Of a DNA stretch of 64,000 nucleotides, positions 36,751 to 45,443 are shown piece after piece. The stretch lies in the NCBI RefSeq assembly GCF_014648635.1, contig NZ_BMRM01000004.1:62001-126000 (forward strand). The letters run 5' to 3'. Within the stretch, counting starts at the first letter, position 1. The number at the start of each line of letters is the position of its first letter. The translations under genes were made by a program, and so were the position numbers. Under the pieces are notes generated by a model. That model did no database searches, was not told the origin of the DNA, and saw only the letters and a program-made list of their open reading frames with translations. This DNA comes from Streptomyces cinerochromogenes. Its GTDB lineage: Bacteria > Actinomycetota > Actinomycetes > Streptomycetales > Streptomycetaceae.

Positions 36751-37731
36751 CTACGGCACGACCAGCAGCACCTTGCCGACGTGCCCGCTCTCCTCCACCA
36801 GCCGGTGTGCCTCGGCCGCCTGCGGCATCGGCAGCTCGCGGTCCACGACCGGACGGACGTGCCCGGCGGCCAGCAGGGGCCACACGTGCTCGCGTACGGC
36901 GGCGACGATGGCCGCCTTCTCGTCCAGCGGACGGGCGCGCAGCGAGGTCGCGCTGATCGCCGCCCGCTTGCCGAGCAGCGCGCCGATGTTCAGCTCGCCC
37001 TTCGCGCCGCCCTGCATGCCGATGATCGCGAGGCGCCCGTTGACGGCGAGGGCCTGGACGTTGCGGTCCAGGTACTTGGCGCCCATGTTGTCGAGGATGA
37101 CGTCGGCACCCGCGCCGCCGGTGGCCTGCCTGATCTCCTCGACGAAGTCCTGCTCGCGGTAGTTGATCAGCACGTCGGCGCCCAGCTCGGCGCAGCGGTC
37201 GAGCTTCTCCTTCGTGCCGGCGGTCACCGCCACCCTGGCGCCGACGGCCTTGGCCAGCTGGATCGCCATGGTCCCGATGCCGCTGGAGCCGCCGTGGACC
37301 AGCAGGGTCTCGCCCGGGCGCAGGTGGGCGACCATGAACACGTTGGACCAGACGGTGCAGACCACCTCCGGCAGCGCCGCCGCCCGGGTGAGGTCGACGC
37401 CCTCGGGCACGGGCAGCAGCTGCCCGGCCGGTACGGCGACCTTCTCCGCGTATCCGCCGCCCGCGAGCAGCGCGCAGACCGGGTCACCCACGGCCCAGCC
37501 GGAGACGCCGGTACCCAGTGCGGCGATCCGGCCGGAGCACTCCAGGCCGGGGTAGGGGGAGGCGCCGGGCGGCGGGTCGTAGAAGCCCTGGCGCTGCAGG
37601 ACGTCGGCGCGGTTCACGGCGCTGGCCACCACCTCGACCAGCACCTCGCCCTCGCCGGGTACCGGATCGGGGACCTCGTCCCACACCAGCGCCTCGGGAC
37701 CACCAGGTTCGGGAATCGTGATCGCATGCAT
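36751..37731 (-). CDS. NAD(P)H:quinone oxidoreductase, zinc-independent MDR family
   Basis: A 326-residue medium-chain reductase of the PIG3/quinone oxidoreductase type: GroES-like N-terminal domain (AVNRADVLQRQGFYDPPPG) and a Rossmann nucleotide-binding domain with LVHGGSSGIGTMAIQLAKA. There are no zinc-binding cysteines. It likely reduces quinones or enones with NADPH in the cytosol. The ATG at 37731 is preferred; a GTG at 37764 would overlap the channel gene stop by 4 nt and could mean operon coupling, but it has no ribosome binding site. Confidence 0.9.
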   Translation of the reverse strand: MHAITIPEPGGPEALVWDEVPDPVPGEGEVLVEVVASAVNRADVLQRQGFYDPPPGASPYPGLECSGRIAALGTGVSGWAVGDPVCALLAGGGYAEKVAVPAGQLLPVPEGVDLTRAAALPEVVCTVWSNVFMVAHLRPGETLLVHGGSSGIGTMAIQLAKAVGARVAVTAGTKEKLDRCAELGADVLINYREQDFVEEIRQATGGAGADVILDNMGAKYLDRNVQALAVNGRLAIIGMQGGAKGELNIGALLGKRAAISATSLRARPLDEKAAIVAAVREHVWPLLAAGHVRPVVDRELPMPQAAEAHRLVEESGHVGKVLLVVP

Positions 37732-37760
37732 GCCCGTGACGCTACTCCCCGGGGGGCCGG

Positions 37761-38858
37761 TCACTCGTCCGGCAGGGGGCGGGTGTCCGGGGTGACCTGG
37801 ATTCCGGGGGTGGCGCGGACGATGGTGATGAGCCGGTCCGTCAGCTGGAGGGTGCCGACGGACGGGTCGTCGTAGCCGAGCACCCGGTGACCGCGTATGA
37901 CGCTCACCACCAGGTCGTCCGTCTCGCGCGGCCTGACGCCCACCTCGGAGCGGACCACCGGCCGTTCGACGAGGTCCAGCCCGCTGCCCTGCTGGATGAG
38001 GTCCTCCATCACCATGCCGGCGGCGGGGCTGAGCACGGAGAGGCCGAGCAGGCGGCCGGCCGCACCGGAACTGGTGATGACGGCGTCGGCGCCGGACTGC
38101 TTGAGCAGCGGGGCGTTCTCCTCCTCGCGCACCGCGGCCACGATCTTGGCGCTGCGGTTGAGCTGGCGGGCCGTCAGCGTGACGAGGACGGAGGTGTCGT
38201 CGCGCTGCGGGGCGACGATGATCTGCCGGGCCCGGTGCACCTCGGCCCGGGTGAGCACGTCACTGCGGGTGGCGTCGCCTATGACCCCGGCGTAGCCCTC
38301 CGCGTTCGCCGCGTCGACCGCCTTGGAGCTGGGGTCGACCACGACCACCTGCTCCTTCTTCAAGCCGGTCGCGCAGACGGTCCGGATGGCCGACCGCCCC
38401 TTCGTGCCGAAACCGATGACGACGGTGTGATCGCGCAACGTGGACCTCCAGCGGTTCAGGCGCCACTCCTCACGGGTCCGTTCGGTGAGGACCTCCAGCG
38501 TGGTGCCGACCAGGATGATCAGGAACAGCACGCGCAGGGGCGTGATGACGAAGATGTTGGCGAGCCGGGCGCCGTCGCTGACCGGGGTGATGTCGCCGTA
38601 TCCGGTGGTGGAGAGGGTGACGGTCGCGTAGTAGAACGCGTCGAGCAGGTCGACGGTGCCGTCGGCGTTGTCGTGGTAGCCGTCGCGGTCCGCCCAGACG
38701 ACCATCGCGGTGGCGACGAGCACCACCAGGGCCATGATCAGCCGCTTGAGGACCTGGCGGATCGGGCGCTCCACCACTTTTCTCGGCAGGACCACCCGAT
38801 GGGTCACCAGGTGTTCGCCCGCTTGGCGGGCTATGGCGTCGTGACCCGGAAGTTTCAC
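37761..38858 (-). CDS. Two-TM potassium channel with RCK (TrkA-N) domain
   Basis: A 365-residue K+ channel: TM1 (about 38-55), pore with selectivity filter TTGYGD (84-89), TM2 (about 98-118), then a cytosolic RCK Rossmann domain starting HTVVIGFGTKGRSAI and a TrkA-C-like end (about 290-355). It would form a tetrameric ligand-gated K+ channel. The start GTG at 38858 overlaps the moeA stop as GTGA. A second in-frame GTG at 38867 is possible. A perfect parS palindrome spans this junction. Confidence 0.92.
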   Translation of the reverse strand: MKLPGHDAIARQAGEHLVTHRVVLPRKVVERPIRQVLKRLIMALVVLVATAMVVWADRDGYHDNADGTVDLLDAFYYATVTLSTTGYGDITPVSDGARLANIFVITPLRVLFLIILVGTTLEVLTERTREEWRLNRWRSTLRDHTVVIGFGTKGRSAIRTVCATGLKKEQVVVVDPSSKAVDAANAEGYAGVIGDATRSDVLTRAEVHRARQIIVAPQRDDTSVLVTLTARQLNRSAKIVAAVREEENAPLLKQSGADAVITSSGAAGRLLGLSVLSPAAGMVMEDLIQQGSGLDLVERPVVRSEVGVRPRETDDLVVSVIRGHRVLGYDDPSVGTLQLTDRLITIVRATPGIQVTPDTRPLPDE

Positions 38859-38865
38859 GTGAAAC
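38852..38865. promoter_or_regulatory. Perfect parS site
   Basis: GTTTCACGTGAAAC, the full Streptomyces parS palindrome, lies across the overlapping moeA stop and channel start. ParB binding here would take part in origin segregation. Confidence 0.9.
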
Positions 38866-40240
38866 ACACCCCGATCCCGCCGGTCGCCCACGGCAGGTCC
38901 AGCAGCTCCGTCTCCTCGCCCTGCCGGGCCCCGCCCGGCGGTACGACGGCCAGCGCGTCGGCGGCGGCGATGCCCCGGAGCATGGCCGGGCCGTTGTAGT
39001 GCAGCGGCACGGCATGGTCGCCGCGCAGCACCACGGGGATGAGCCGGGTGTCGTGCGGATGCCCGTGCACGGCCTCTCGGAGCGGCAGCGTGTACGGCTC
39101 GGGGGCGGGGTGGGCGGCGAGGGTCCGCAGCAGCGGTTCGGCCAGGGTGAGCAGTCCGGAGACGGCCGCGAGGGGGTTGCCGGGCAGGCCGACGAGGTGC
39201 TGGTGGTCCTTGGTGCGGGCCAGCAGCATGGGGTGGCCGGGGCGGACCTTGACGCCGTCGACGAGGAGTTCGGCGCCGATGCGCTCCAGGACCGGATGGA
39301 CGTGGTCGACGGGTCCGGAGGCGGTACCGCCCGTGGTGACGATCAGGTCGGCGTCGGAGCGGGTGACCGCCTTGTGCAGCGCCCGGGCGTCGTCGCCGAT
39401 CCGGCGTACGGCGAGGACGTCGGCGCCGAGCGCACGCAGCCACGGCGGCAGCATGGGGCCGAGGGCGTCCCTGATCAGCCCGTCGTGCGGCAGCCCCTCG
39501 GTCAGCAACTCGTCGCCGAGGACGAGGACTTCGGCCCGGGGCCGGGGGACGACGGTGACCGTGTCGTAGCCGGCCGCCGCGGCGAGGCCCAGGACGGCGG
39601 GGGTGACCAGGGTGCCGACCGGCAGCAACTGGTCACCGCTGCGGCACTCCTGGCCGCGGGGGCGGATGTCCTGGCCGTGGAGCATCTCGCGGGTGGTGTG
39701 CAGGCGGCCCTGGGCGTCGATCCGGCCGTGCTCGCTGCGCAGGACGGCGGTGGTGTCGGCGGGAATGCGGGCGCCGGTGGCGATACGGACCGCCTCGCCG
39801 TCGGTGAGCGGCTCGGGCTGCGCGTGCCCGGCCAGCACGCCTTCCTCCCGTACGTGCCAGGGGCCGGGGCCGGCGACCGCCCAGCCGTCCATCGCGGAGG
39901 TGTCGAAGGAGGGCAGGTCGGTGAGCGCGTCGAGCGGGGCGGCCAGGGCCCGTCCGAGGGCGTCGTCGAGTGGTACGGAGACGGGGGCGCGGCGGGCGCG
40001 CGAGCGGGCGGCGCGGGCGGCGGCCTCCCGGGCCTGGGCCCAGGGGGTGGCCCGGTGGCGCTCGGCGGGCTGTTCGCCGGACGTCTGCGGGACGGGCGCG
40101 GACGCCCGGCCGGGGCCGTCGCCCGCGCCGTCGTTCCGGTGCTCCCGGTCGGGTTCCCTCACCAGGGCCAGGGCCTCCTCGACGTCGAGGTCGTCGGTGT
40201 CTTCGGCGGGCGCCTCGGCCCGGGTGCCGGGGGCGGTCAT
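38855..40240 (-). CDS. moeA: Molybdopterin molybdotransferase MoeA-like
   Basis: A 461-residue enzyme inserting molybdate into adenylylated molybdopterin. The MoeA signatures are present: DTSAMDGWAVAG (about 112-123), EAVRIATGARIP, and the MoCF/MogA-fold domain with VLGDELLTEG, TGGTASGP and LPGNPLAAV. A disordered N-terminal extension of about 85 residues is not part of the family core. It overlaps the MobA-like gene upstream by ATGA and the K+ channel gene downstream by GTGA, a tight three-gene operon. Confidence 0.93.
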   Translation of the reverse strand: MTAPGTRAEAPAEDTDDLDVEEALALVREPDREHRNDGAGDGPGRASAPVPQTSGEQPAERHRATPWAQAREAAARAARSRARRAPVSVPLDDALGRALAAPLDALTDLPSFDTSAMDGWAVAGPGPWHVREEGVLAGHAQPEPLTDGEAVRIATGARIPADTTAVLRSEHGRIDAQGRLHTTREMLHGQDIRPRGQECRSGDQLLPVGTLVTPAVLGLAAAAGYDTVTVVPRPRAEVLVLGDELLTEGLPHDGLIRDALGPMLPPWLRALGADVLAVRRIGDDARALHKAVTRSDADLIVTTGGTASGPVDHVHPVLERIGAELLVDGVKVRPGHPMLLARTKDHQHLVGLPGNPLAAVSGLLTLAEPLLRTLAAHPAPEPYTLPLREAVHGHPHDTRLIPVVLRGDHAVPLHYNGPAMLRGIAAADALAVVPPGGARQGEETELLDLPWATGGIGVCFT

Positions 40241-41148
40241 CCGGCGTCCGGGGCGCTCGGGCCCCCGCTGCTCGCGTCCCTGCCCGGGGCGTTCTCTTCC
40301 TCCCAGCGCAGGGCCAGCGCGGCGGCCTTGCGGGCGGCCTCGGCGACGGCCTCCGGGCCGCCCCCGGCCCGCGCCGCGGCGTAGCCCACGAGGAAGGTGG
40401 TCAGCGGGGCCGCGGGGCGGGCCACGCCGTGGGCTGCGTCACGGGCCAGGTCGAGCAGGACGCCGGTGTCGACGTCCAGGTCGATGCCCAGCTCGTCCTT
40501 GACTGCGGAGATCCATTCATCCAACACGTGCCCATGCTCCCTGATCCGTGTCCTGGCGTCGGCGAGGTCGTCCCAGGTGTCGCAGTCGAAGGACGCGAGC
40601 GGGTCGGGGACGCGGGTGAGCTCGAGGGCACCGGTGAGCCGGCGCAGGGGCAGCCCGGCGAGGCCGTCGTGCGCGGCGGCGAGGGCGGTCAGCTCGCGGC
40701 GCAGGGCGGCGGTGCGGTAGGCGGCCACGAGGGGCTGGTCGCGGCCGTCGGTGTCGGTGAGCAGCGCGCCGTCGGCGCCGGTTTCCTGAACGGCGGTCAG
40801 CAGGCGCTGGAGCGTGGCCGCTTGGAGGAAGGGCAGGTCGGCGGAGAGGACGACGGTGTGCGCGGCCGTGGTGAGCCGCAGACCGGCCTCCAGCGCGGCG
40901 ACCGGCCCGCCGCCGGGCGGCTCCTCGCGCGCCCAGCGCACCGGGCGGGTGGTGGGCCGGGGCGCGGCCACGACGACGGTCGTCGCCGCGCCGGCGCAGG
41001 CCCCGAGCACCCGGTCGAGCAGCGCGCGCCCGCCGACCCTGAGGCCGGGCTTGTCGGCCCCGCCGAGCCGCCGGGCGGCACCGCCGGCCAGTACGACGGC
41101 GTCGTACGGAGCGGGGGTCCCGGGGGCGGCGGGCGCGGTGTCGGTCAC
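40237..41148 (-). CDS. MobA-like nucleotidyltransferase fused to DUF6457 domain
   Basis: A 303-residue protein. The N-terminal domain (about 10-190) is a MobA-type NTP transferase: VVLAGGAARRLGGADKP (nucleotide loop) and LSADLPFL (metal Asp). MobA attaches GMP to Mo-molybdopterin. The C-terminal domain (about 210-285), LDEWISAVKDELGIDLDVDTGVLLDLARDAAHGVARPAAPLTTFLVGY in part, matches the short helical DUF6457 domain found near Mo-cofactor genes. GTG start at 41148. It is the first gene of the operon with moeA. Confidence 0.87.
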   Translation of the reverse strand: MTDTAPAAPGTPAPYDAVVLAGGAARRLGGADKPGLRVGGRALLDRVLGACAGAATTVVVAAPRPTTRPVRWAREEPPGGGPVAALEAGLRLTTAAHTVVLSADLPFLQAATLQRLLTAVQETGADGALLTDTDGRDQPLVAAYRTAALRRELTALAAAHDGLAGLPLRRLTGALELTRVPDPLASFDCDTWDDLADARTRIREHGHVLDEWISAVKDELGIDLDVDTGVLLDLARDAAHGVARPAAPLTTFLVGYAAARAGGGPEAVAEAARKAAALALRWEEENAPGRDASSGGPSAPDAG

Positions 41149-41194
41149 CCTCCGAGTATGTCCTGTGGCTCCCTTCTTCCGGACCCGGCGTGGG

Positions 41195-42604
41195 TCACAG
41201 CGTGCGCAGCAGCACCGCCGGCTGTTCCACGCAGTCCGCCACATACCGCAGGAAGCCGCCCGCCGTGCCGCCGTCGCACACCCGGTGGTCGAAGGTGAGC
41301 GAGAGCTGGACGACCTGGCGGACGGCCAGCTCGCCCTCGTGCACCCACGGCTTGGGGACGATGCGGCCGACGCCCAGCATGGCCGCCTCGGGGTGGTTGA
41401 TGATCGGGGTGGAGCCGTCGACGCCGAAGACTCCGTAGTTGTTCAACGTGAAGGTCCCGCCGGTGAGTTCCGCGGGGGTGAGCGTCCCGGCGCGGGCGGA
41501 CTCGGTGAGCCGGGCGAACTCGGCGGTCAGGGACTCCGCGTCGCGCGCGTGGGCGTCCCGGACGACGGGCACGACCAGGCCGCGTTCGGTCTGGGCGGCG
41601 AACCCGAGGTGGACCTGGTCGAGCCGGACGATCTCGCGGGCCTCGGTGTCGACGAAGGAGTTCAGCTCGGGGAACCGGGCCAGGGCGGCCGTGCAGATCC
41701 GGGCGAGCAGCGCGAGCAGGGAGATCTTCGGTCCCCCGGCGGCGTTCATGGCGGTGCGCGCACGCATGAGTTCGGTCGCGTCGGCGTCGACCCAGCAGGT
41801 CGCGTCCGGGATCTCCCGGCGGCTGCGGGAGAGCTTGTCGGCGACGGCACCGCGCACGCCCTTGAGCGGGACCCGGGCTCCGTCCCCGGCCCGGGGGGCC
41901 GCCGCGGGAGCCCGCACGGCCGGTTCCCCGCCCGTCGGCGCCGCCGCGGAGGCCGGTACGACCGGTTCCCCGGCCGTGCGGGTCCTTCCCGCCCCGGCCC
42001 GCAGCGCGTCCTCGACGTCCGCGCGCAGGATGAGCCCGTCCGGCCCGGAGCCGGCCAGCCGGCGCAGGTCGACGCCGTTGTCCCGGGCCAGCCTGCGTAC
42101 GAGGGGGGAGATCACGGGGACCGGCCCCTCGGCGGGCGGGGACGCCTGCGTCGCCGCCGGGGCCGGTGTCGGGTCGGAGGCGGGGGCCGGTGCAGGTGCG
42201 TGCACGCGCGCGTGGGGGGCCGCCGAGGCGGTCCCGGGCCGCCGCGCCTGCCCGTCGACGCCGGCCGTGCCCGCCCGGACCCTTCTGCGGCGGGCCGCCG
42301 GGGCCTGGGTGCCGTAGCCCACCAGGACGTTGCCGGAGCCCTCCGGCTCCGCCGCCGGTTCGCCGACGGCGACCGTCAGGAGCGGGGCGCCGACGGGCAG
42401 TTCGGTGCCCTCCTCGCCGAAGCGGGCGGTGACCACACCGCCGTAGGGGCAGGGCACCTCGACCATCGCCTTGGCCGTCTCGACCTCGACCACCGGCTGG
42501 TCGATGGCGACCACGTCGCCGACCTTGACCAGCCAGCGGACGATCTCCGCCTCGGTGAGCCCCTCACCGAGGTCGGGCAGCTTGAACTCCAGCACCTGAG
42601 CCAT
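41195..42604 (-). CDS. bkdC: Branched-chain 2-oxo acid dehydrogenase E2, copy 2
   Basis: A 469-residue dihydrolipoamide acyltransferase: lipoyl domain with VETAKAMVE (lysine about 44), a long Ala/Pro linker, a subunit-binding domain (RRLARDNGVDLRRLAGSGPDG), a second linker, and a catalytic domain ending in FDHRVCDGGTAGGFL. The ATG overlaps the E1beta stop as TGATG. Third gene of the second bkd operon. It differs from copy 1 in linkers and in the H-R-V-C-D-G motif, but both appear catalytically complete. Confidence 0.95.
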   Translation of the reverse strand: MAQVLEFKLPDLGEGLTEAEIVRWLVKVGDVVAIDQPVVEVETAKAMVEVPCPYGGVVTARFGEEGTELPVGAPLLTVAVGEPAAEPEGSGNVLVGYGTQAPAARRRRVRAGTAGVDGQARRPGTASAAPHARVHAPAPAPASDPTPAPAATQASPPAEGPVPVISPLVRRLARDNGVDLRRLAGSGPDGLILRADVEDALRAGAGRTRTAGEPVVPASAAAPTGGEPAVRAPAAAPRAGDGARVPLKGVRGAVADKLSRSRREIPDATCWVDADATELMRARTAMNAAGGPKISLLALLARICTAALARFPELNSFVDTEAREIVRLDQVHLGFAAQTERGLVVPVVRDAHARDAESLTAEFARLTESARAGTLTPAELTGGTFTLNNYGVFGVDGSTPIINHPEAAMLGVGRIVPKPWVHEGELAVRQVVQLSLTFDHRVCDGGTAGGFLRYVADCVEQPAVLLRTL

Positions 42605-43608
42605 CAGCCCTCGGCCTCCCACTGCAGCCGGGCCACGGCGTCCAGGATGCGGTCGACGCCGGGCAGGTGGTGCCGCTCCAGCATGGGCGGCGGGTACGGG
42701 ATGTCGAAGCCGGCCACGCGCAGCACCGGCGCCTCCAGGTGGTGGAAGCAGCGCTCGGTGATGCGGGCCGCGATCTCGCCGCCCGGTCCGCCGAAGCCGG
42801 TGGACTCGTGGACGACGACGGCACGGCCGGTGCGCCGGACGGCCGCGCAGACCGTCTCGTCGTCGAACGGCACCAGTGAGCGCAGGTCGACGACCTCCAG
42901 GTCCCAGCCCTCGGCCCGGGCGGCCTCGGCGGCCTCCAGGCAGACCGGCAGCGAGGGGCCGTAGGTGATGAGCGTGGCGCTGGTGCCGGGCCGCCGGACC
43001 ACCGCGCGGCCGATCGGCTCGACGTCCGTCGGCTGCTCGGGGTTCCAGCTGTCCTTCGACCAGTACAGCCGCTTGGGTTCCAGGAAGACGACCGGGTCGT
43101 CGGAGGCGATGGCCTGGCGCAGCAGCCCGTAGGCGTCGGCGACGGTGGCCGGGGTGACGACGTGCAGGCCCGGGGTCGCGATGTAGTAGGCCTCGGAGGA
43201 GTCGCTGTGGTGCTCGACGCCGCCGATGCCGCCGCCGTAGGGGACGCGGACGGTGATCGGCAGGGGCATCCTTCCGCGCGTGCGGTTGCGCATACGGGAG
43301 ACATGGCTGATCAGCTGCTCGAACGCCGGGTAGGCGAAGGCGTCGAACTGCATCTCCACCACCGGCCGGAGGCCGTACATGGCCATGCCGACGGCGGTGC
43401 CGAGGATGCCGGCCTCGGCGAGCGGGGTGTCGGTGCAGCGGTCCTCGCCGAACTCCTTGGCGAGGCCGTCGGTGACCCGGAAGACCCCGCCGAGGGTGCC
43501 GACGTCCTCGCCCATGACGTGCACGGTGGGGTCGGCGGCCATCGCGTCGCGCATCGCGCGCGTGAGGGCCTGCGCCATGGTGGCGGGCTTGACGGCGACG
43601 GTGGTCAT
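42604..43608 (-). CDS. bkdB: Branched-chain 2-oxo acid dehydrogenase E1 beta, copy 2
   Basis: A 334-residue E1beta with EDVGTLGGVFRVTDGL, MQFDAFAYPAFEQ and VPYGGGIGGVEHHSDSSE, close to copy 1 over its whole length. It sits between E1alpha (ATGA overlap) and E2 (TGATG overlap), so translation of the three subunits is tightly coupled. Confidence 0.95.
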   Translation of the reverse strand: MTTVAVKPATMAQALTRAMRDAMAADPTVHVMGEDVGTLGGVFRVTDGLAKEFGEDRCTDTPLAEAGILGTAVGMAMYGLRPVVEMQFDAFAYPAFEQLISHVSRMRNRTRGRMPLPITVRVPYGGGIGGVEHHSDSSEAYYIATPGLHVVTPATVADAYGLLRQAIASDDPVVFLEPKRLYWSKDSWNPEQPTDVEPIGRAVVRRPGTSATLITYGPSLPVCLEAAEAARAEGWDLEVVDLRSLVPFDDETVCAAVRRTGRAVVVHESTGFGGPGGEIAARITERCFHHLEAPVLRVAGFDIPYPPPMLERHHLPGVDRILDAVARLQWEAEG

Positions 43609-44768
43609 CGGGCGCCGCCTTCCGGCGTGCCGGGCTCGCCGTGCTGCTCCTGCTCGGCCTCCAGCTCGGCCCGCAACACGGCCCGCTGTTCGCGCAGTTG
43701 CGAGGTGCTCTCGGCGTAGACGTGGTCGAAGAGGTCCATGGGGTCGAGGTCGGGGTCCTGGTTCATGCGGTCCCTCAGGGCGGCGGCCATCGTCTCGGCG
43801 TCCTGCCGGGCCGCCTCGATGCCGGCCTCGTCGAGCAGGCCGCGGGTGGTCAGTTCGCGTTCCAGCAGGCCGATCGGGTCGTGGGCGCGCCAGGCGTCGA
43901 CCTCGGCGTCACCGCGGTACCGGGTGGCGTCGTCGGCGTTGGTGTGGGCGTCGATGCGGTACGTCACCGCCTCGACCAGGGTGGGGCCGCCGCCCGCGCG
44001 CGCGTGGCGTACGGCGTCGCGGAGGACCTCGTGCACGGCCGCGGCGTCGTTGCCGTCGACCAGCCGGCCCGGCATGCCGTACCCGACGGCCTTGTGGGCC
44101 AGGGAGGGGGCGGCGGTCTGCTTGGCGAGCGGGACGGAGATGGCGAAGCCGTTGTTCTGCACCAGGAAGACGACCGGTGCCTGCCAGACGGCGGCGAAGT
44201 TCAGCGCCTCGTGGAAGTCGCCCTCGCTGGTGCCGCCGTCGCCGACCATGGCGAGCGCGACCACGTCGTCACCCTTGATGCGGGCGGCGTGCGCGAGGCC
44301 GACGGCGTGCGGCAGCTGGGTGGCGAGCGGGGTACTGAGCGGGGCCACCCGGTGGGCGTAGGGGTCGTAGCCGCTGTGCCAGTCGCCGCGCAGCAGGGTG
44401 AGCGCCTCGGCGGGGTCCACGCCCCGGGCGACGACGGCGAGCGTGTCGCGGTAGCTGGGGAAGAGCCAGTCGCGCTCCTCCAGGGCCAGGGCGGCGGCGA
44501 TCTCGCAGGCCTCCTGGCCGGTGCTGGACGGGTAGACGGCGAGCCGGCCCTGTTTGGTGAGCGCGGTGGCCTGCGTGTTGTAGCGGCGGCCGCGCACCAG
44601 CTGGGCGTAGAGCCGGAGCAGCAGGTCGGGGTCGGTCTTCCCGGCCGCCTCGGTGCCGAGGACGCGGTAGGGCTCGGCGTCGGGCAGCAGCGGCGCGGGG
44701 TCCATACGGGGCTGCCAGGCGGGCGGCGGCGATGGCCGGTACGCGCCCCGCTGCTCCAGAACCGTCAT
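43605..44768 (-). CDS. bkdA: Branched-chain 2-oxo acid dehydrogenase E1 alpha, copy 2
   Basis: A 387-residue E1alpha with TPP motif MVGDGGTSEGDFHEAL...NNGFAIS and YRIDAHTNADDATRYRGD. It lacks the low-complexity N-terminal tail of copy 1. GGAGG lies 7 nt before the ATG. It is first in the operon and divergent from an Lrp/AsnC gene; the 175-bp shared promoter region holds a TetR-type operator match and a 9-bp perfect inverted repeat. Confidence 0.95.
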   Translation of the reverse strand: MTVLEQRGAYRPSPPPAWQPRMDPAPLLPDAEPYRVLGTEAAGKTDPDLLLRLYAQLVRGRRYNTQATALTKQGRLAVYPSSTGQEACEIAAALALEERDWLFPSYRDTLAVVARGVDPAEALTLLRGDWHSGYDPYAHRVAPLSTPLATQLPHAVGLAHAARIKGDDVVALAMVGDGGTSEGDFHEALNFAAVWQAPVVFLVQNNGFAISVPLAKQTAAPSLAHKAVGYGMPGRLVDGNDAAAVHEVLRDAVRHARAGGGPTLVEAVTYRIDAHTNADDATRYRGDAEVDAWRAHDPIGLLERELTTRGLLDEAGIEAARQDAETMAAALRDRMNQDPDLDPMDLFDHVYAESTSQLREQRAVLRAELEAEQEQHGEPGTPEGGAR

Positions 44769-44828
44769 GACGGCACCTCCTCGTGGGAGCGGCTACGGGA
44801 GGCGTGTCGGCTGTGACCCGCCTCACCA

Positions 44829-44842
44829 ACCGATTGTTCGGT
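44829..44842. promoter_or_regulatory. PaaR-type TetR operator, near match, at bkd copy 2 promoter
   Basis: ACCGATTGTTCGGT matches the ACCGNNCGNNCGGT core found before paaN/paaH and paaA at all but one defined position. It lies 61 bp upstream of bkdA copy 2. Confidence 0.55.
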
Positions 44843-44873
44843 CGCCGGCACATTTTGGCTACAGGCACCTCAA

Positions 44874-44901
44874 GGCTGTGGACAAACGGTTCTCCACAGC
44901 C
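44874..44901. promoter_or_regulatory. Inverted repeat with paired DnaA-box-like sequences
   Basis: GGCTGTGGA and TCCACAGCC are perfect 9-bp arms around 10 nt. The left arm is part of a consensus DnaA box (TGTGGACAA, 44877-44885) and the right arm of a one-mismatch box. It may instead be the autoregulatory site of the Lrp-type gene 43 bp downstream. Confidence 0.55.
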
Positions 44902-44943
44902 TGCAATGAACGCAGGACGTCCACGGCGAGGAAGCGGGGGGAC

Positions 44944-45441
44944 ATGGGACCTGAACAAATGGCCGACGGGCCGCAGGACGGCGCCGTGCTGCCGCCCCGC
45001 CCACTGGACGCCATCGACCAGGACATCCTGCGGATCCTCCAGGCGGACGGCCGCGCCTCGATACGGTCCGTCGCCGAACGCGTCCATGTCTCGCGCGCCA
45101 ACGCCTACGCGCGCATCAACCGGCTCGTCGAGGACGGGGTGATCCGGGGTTTCAGCGCGCGCGTGGACCACGAGCGAGCCGGCCACGGCACCTCGGCGTA
45201 CATCACGCTGAAGATCGTCCAGAACAGCTGGCGCACGGTCCGCGAGCAGCTCAGACAGCTGCCCGGCGCCTCCCACATCGCCCTGGTGGGCGGCGACTTC
45301 GACGTACTGCTGCTGGTGCACACGCCCGACAACCGGGCGCTGCGCGAACTGGTGCTGACCCGGCTCCAGGCCATCCCCGAGGTGCTCAGCACCCGCACGC
45401 TCCTGGTGTTCGAGGAGGAGGACCTGGAGCCGGACAGCTGA
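44944..45441 (+). CDS. bkdR: Lrp/AsnC family regulator, BkdR-like
   Basis: A 165-residue regulator with an N-terminal HTH (about 20-70: IDQDILRILQADGRASIRSVAERVHVSRANAYARINRL) and a C-terminal RAM ligand-binding domain (about 85-155). Lrp-type proteins sense amino acids. Its position, divergent from the second branched-chain dehydrogenase operon, argues that it controls bkd expression in response to Val, Leu or Ile. GGGGGG precedes the ATG at 44944. It ends 2 bp from the converging TetR gene. Confidence 0.88.
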   Translation: MGPEQMADGPQDGAVLPPRPLDAIDQDILRILQADGRASIRSVAERVHVSRANAYARINRLVEDGVIRGFSARVDHERAGHGTSAYITLKIVQNSWRTVREQLRQLPGASHIALVGGDFDVLLLVHTPDNRALRELVLTRLQAIPEVLSTRTLLVFEEEDLEPDS

Positions 45442-45443
45442 GG

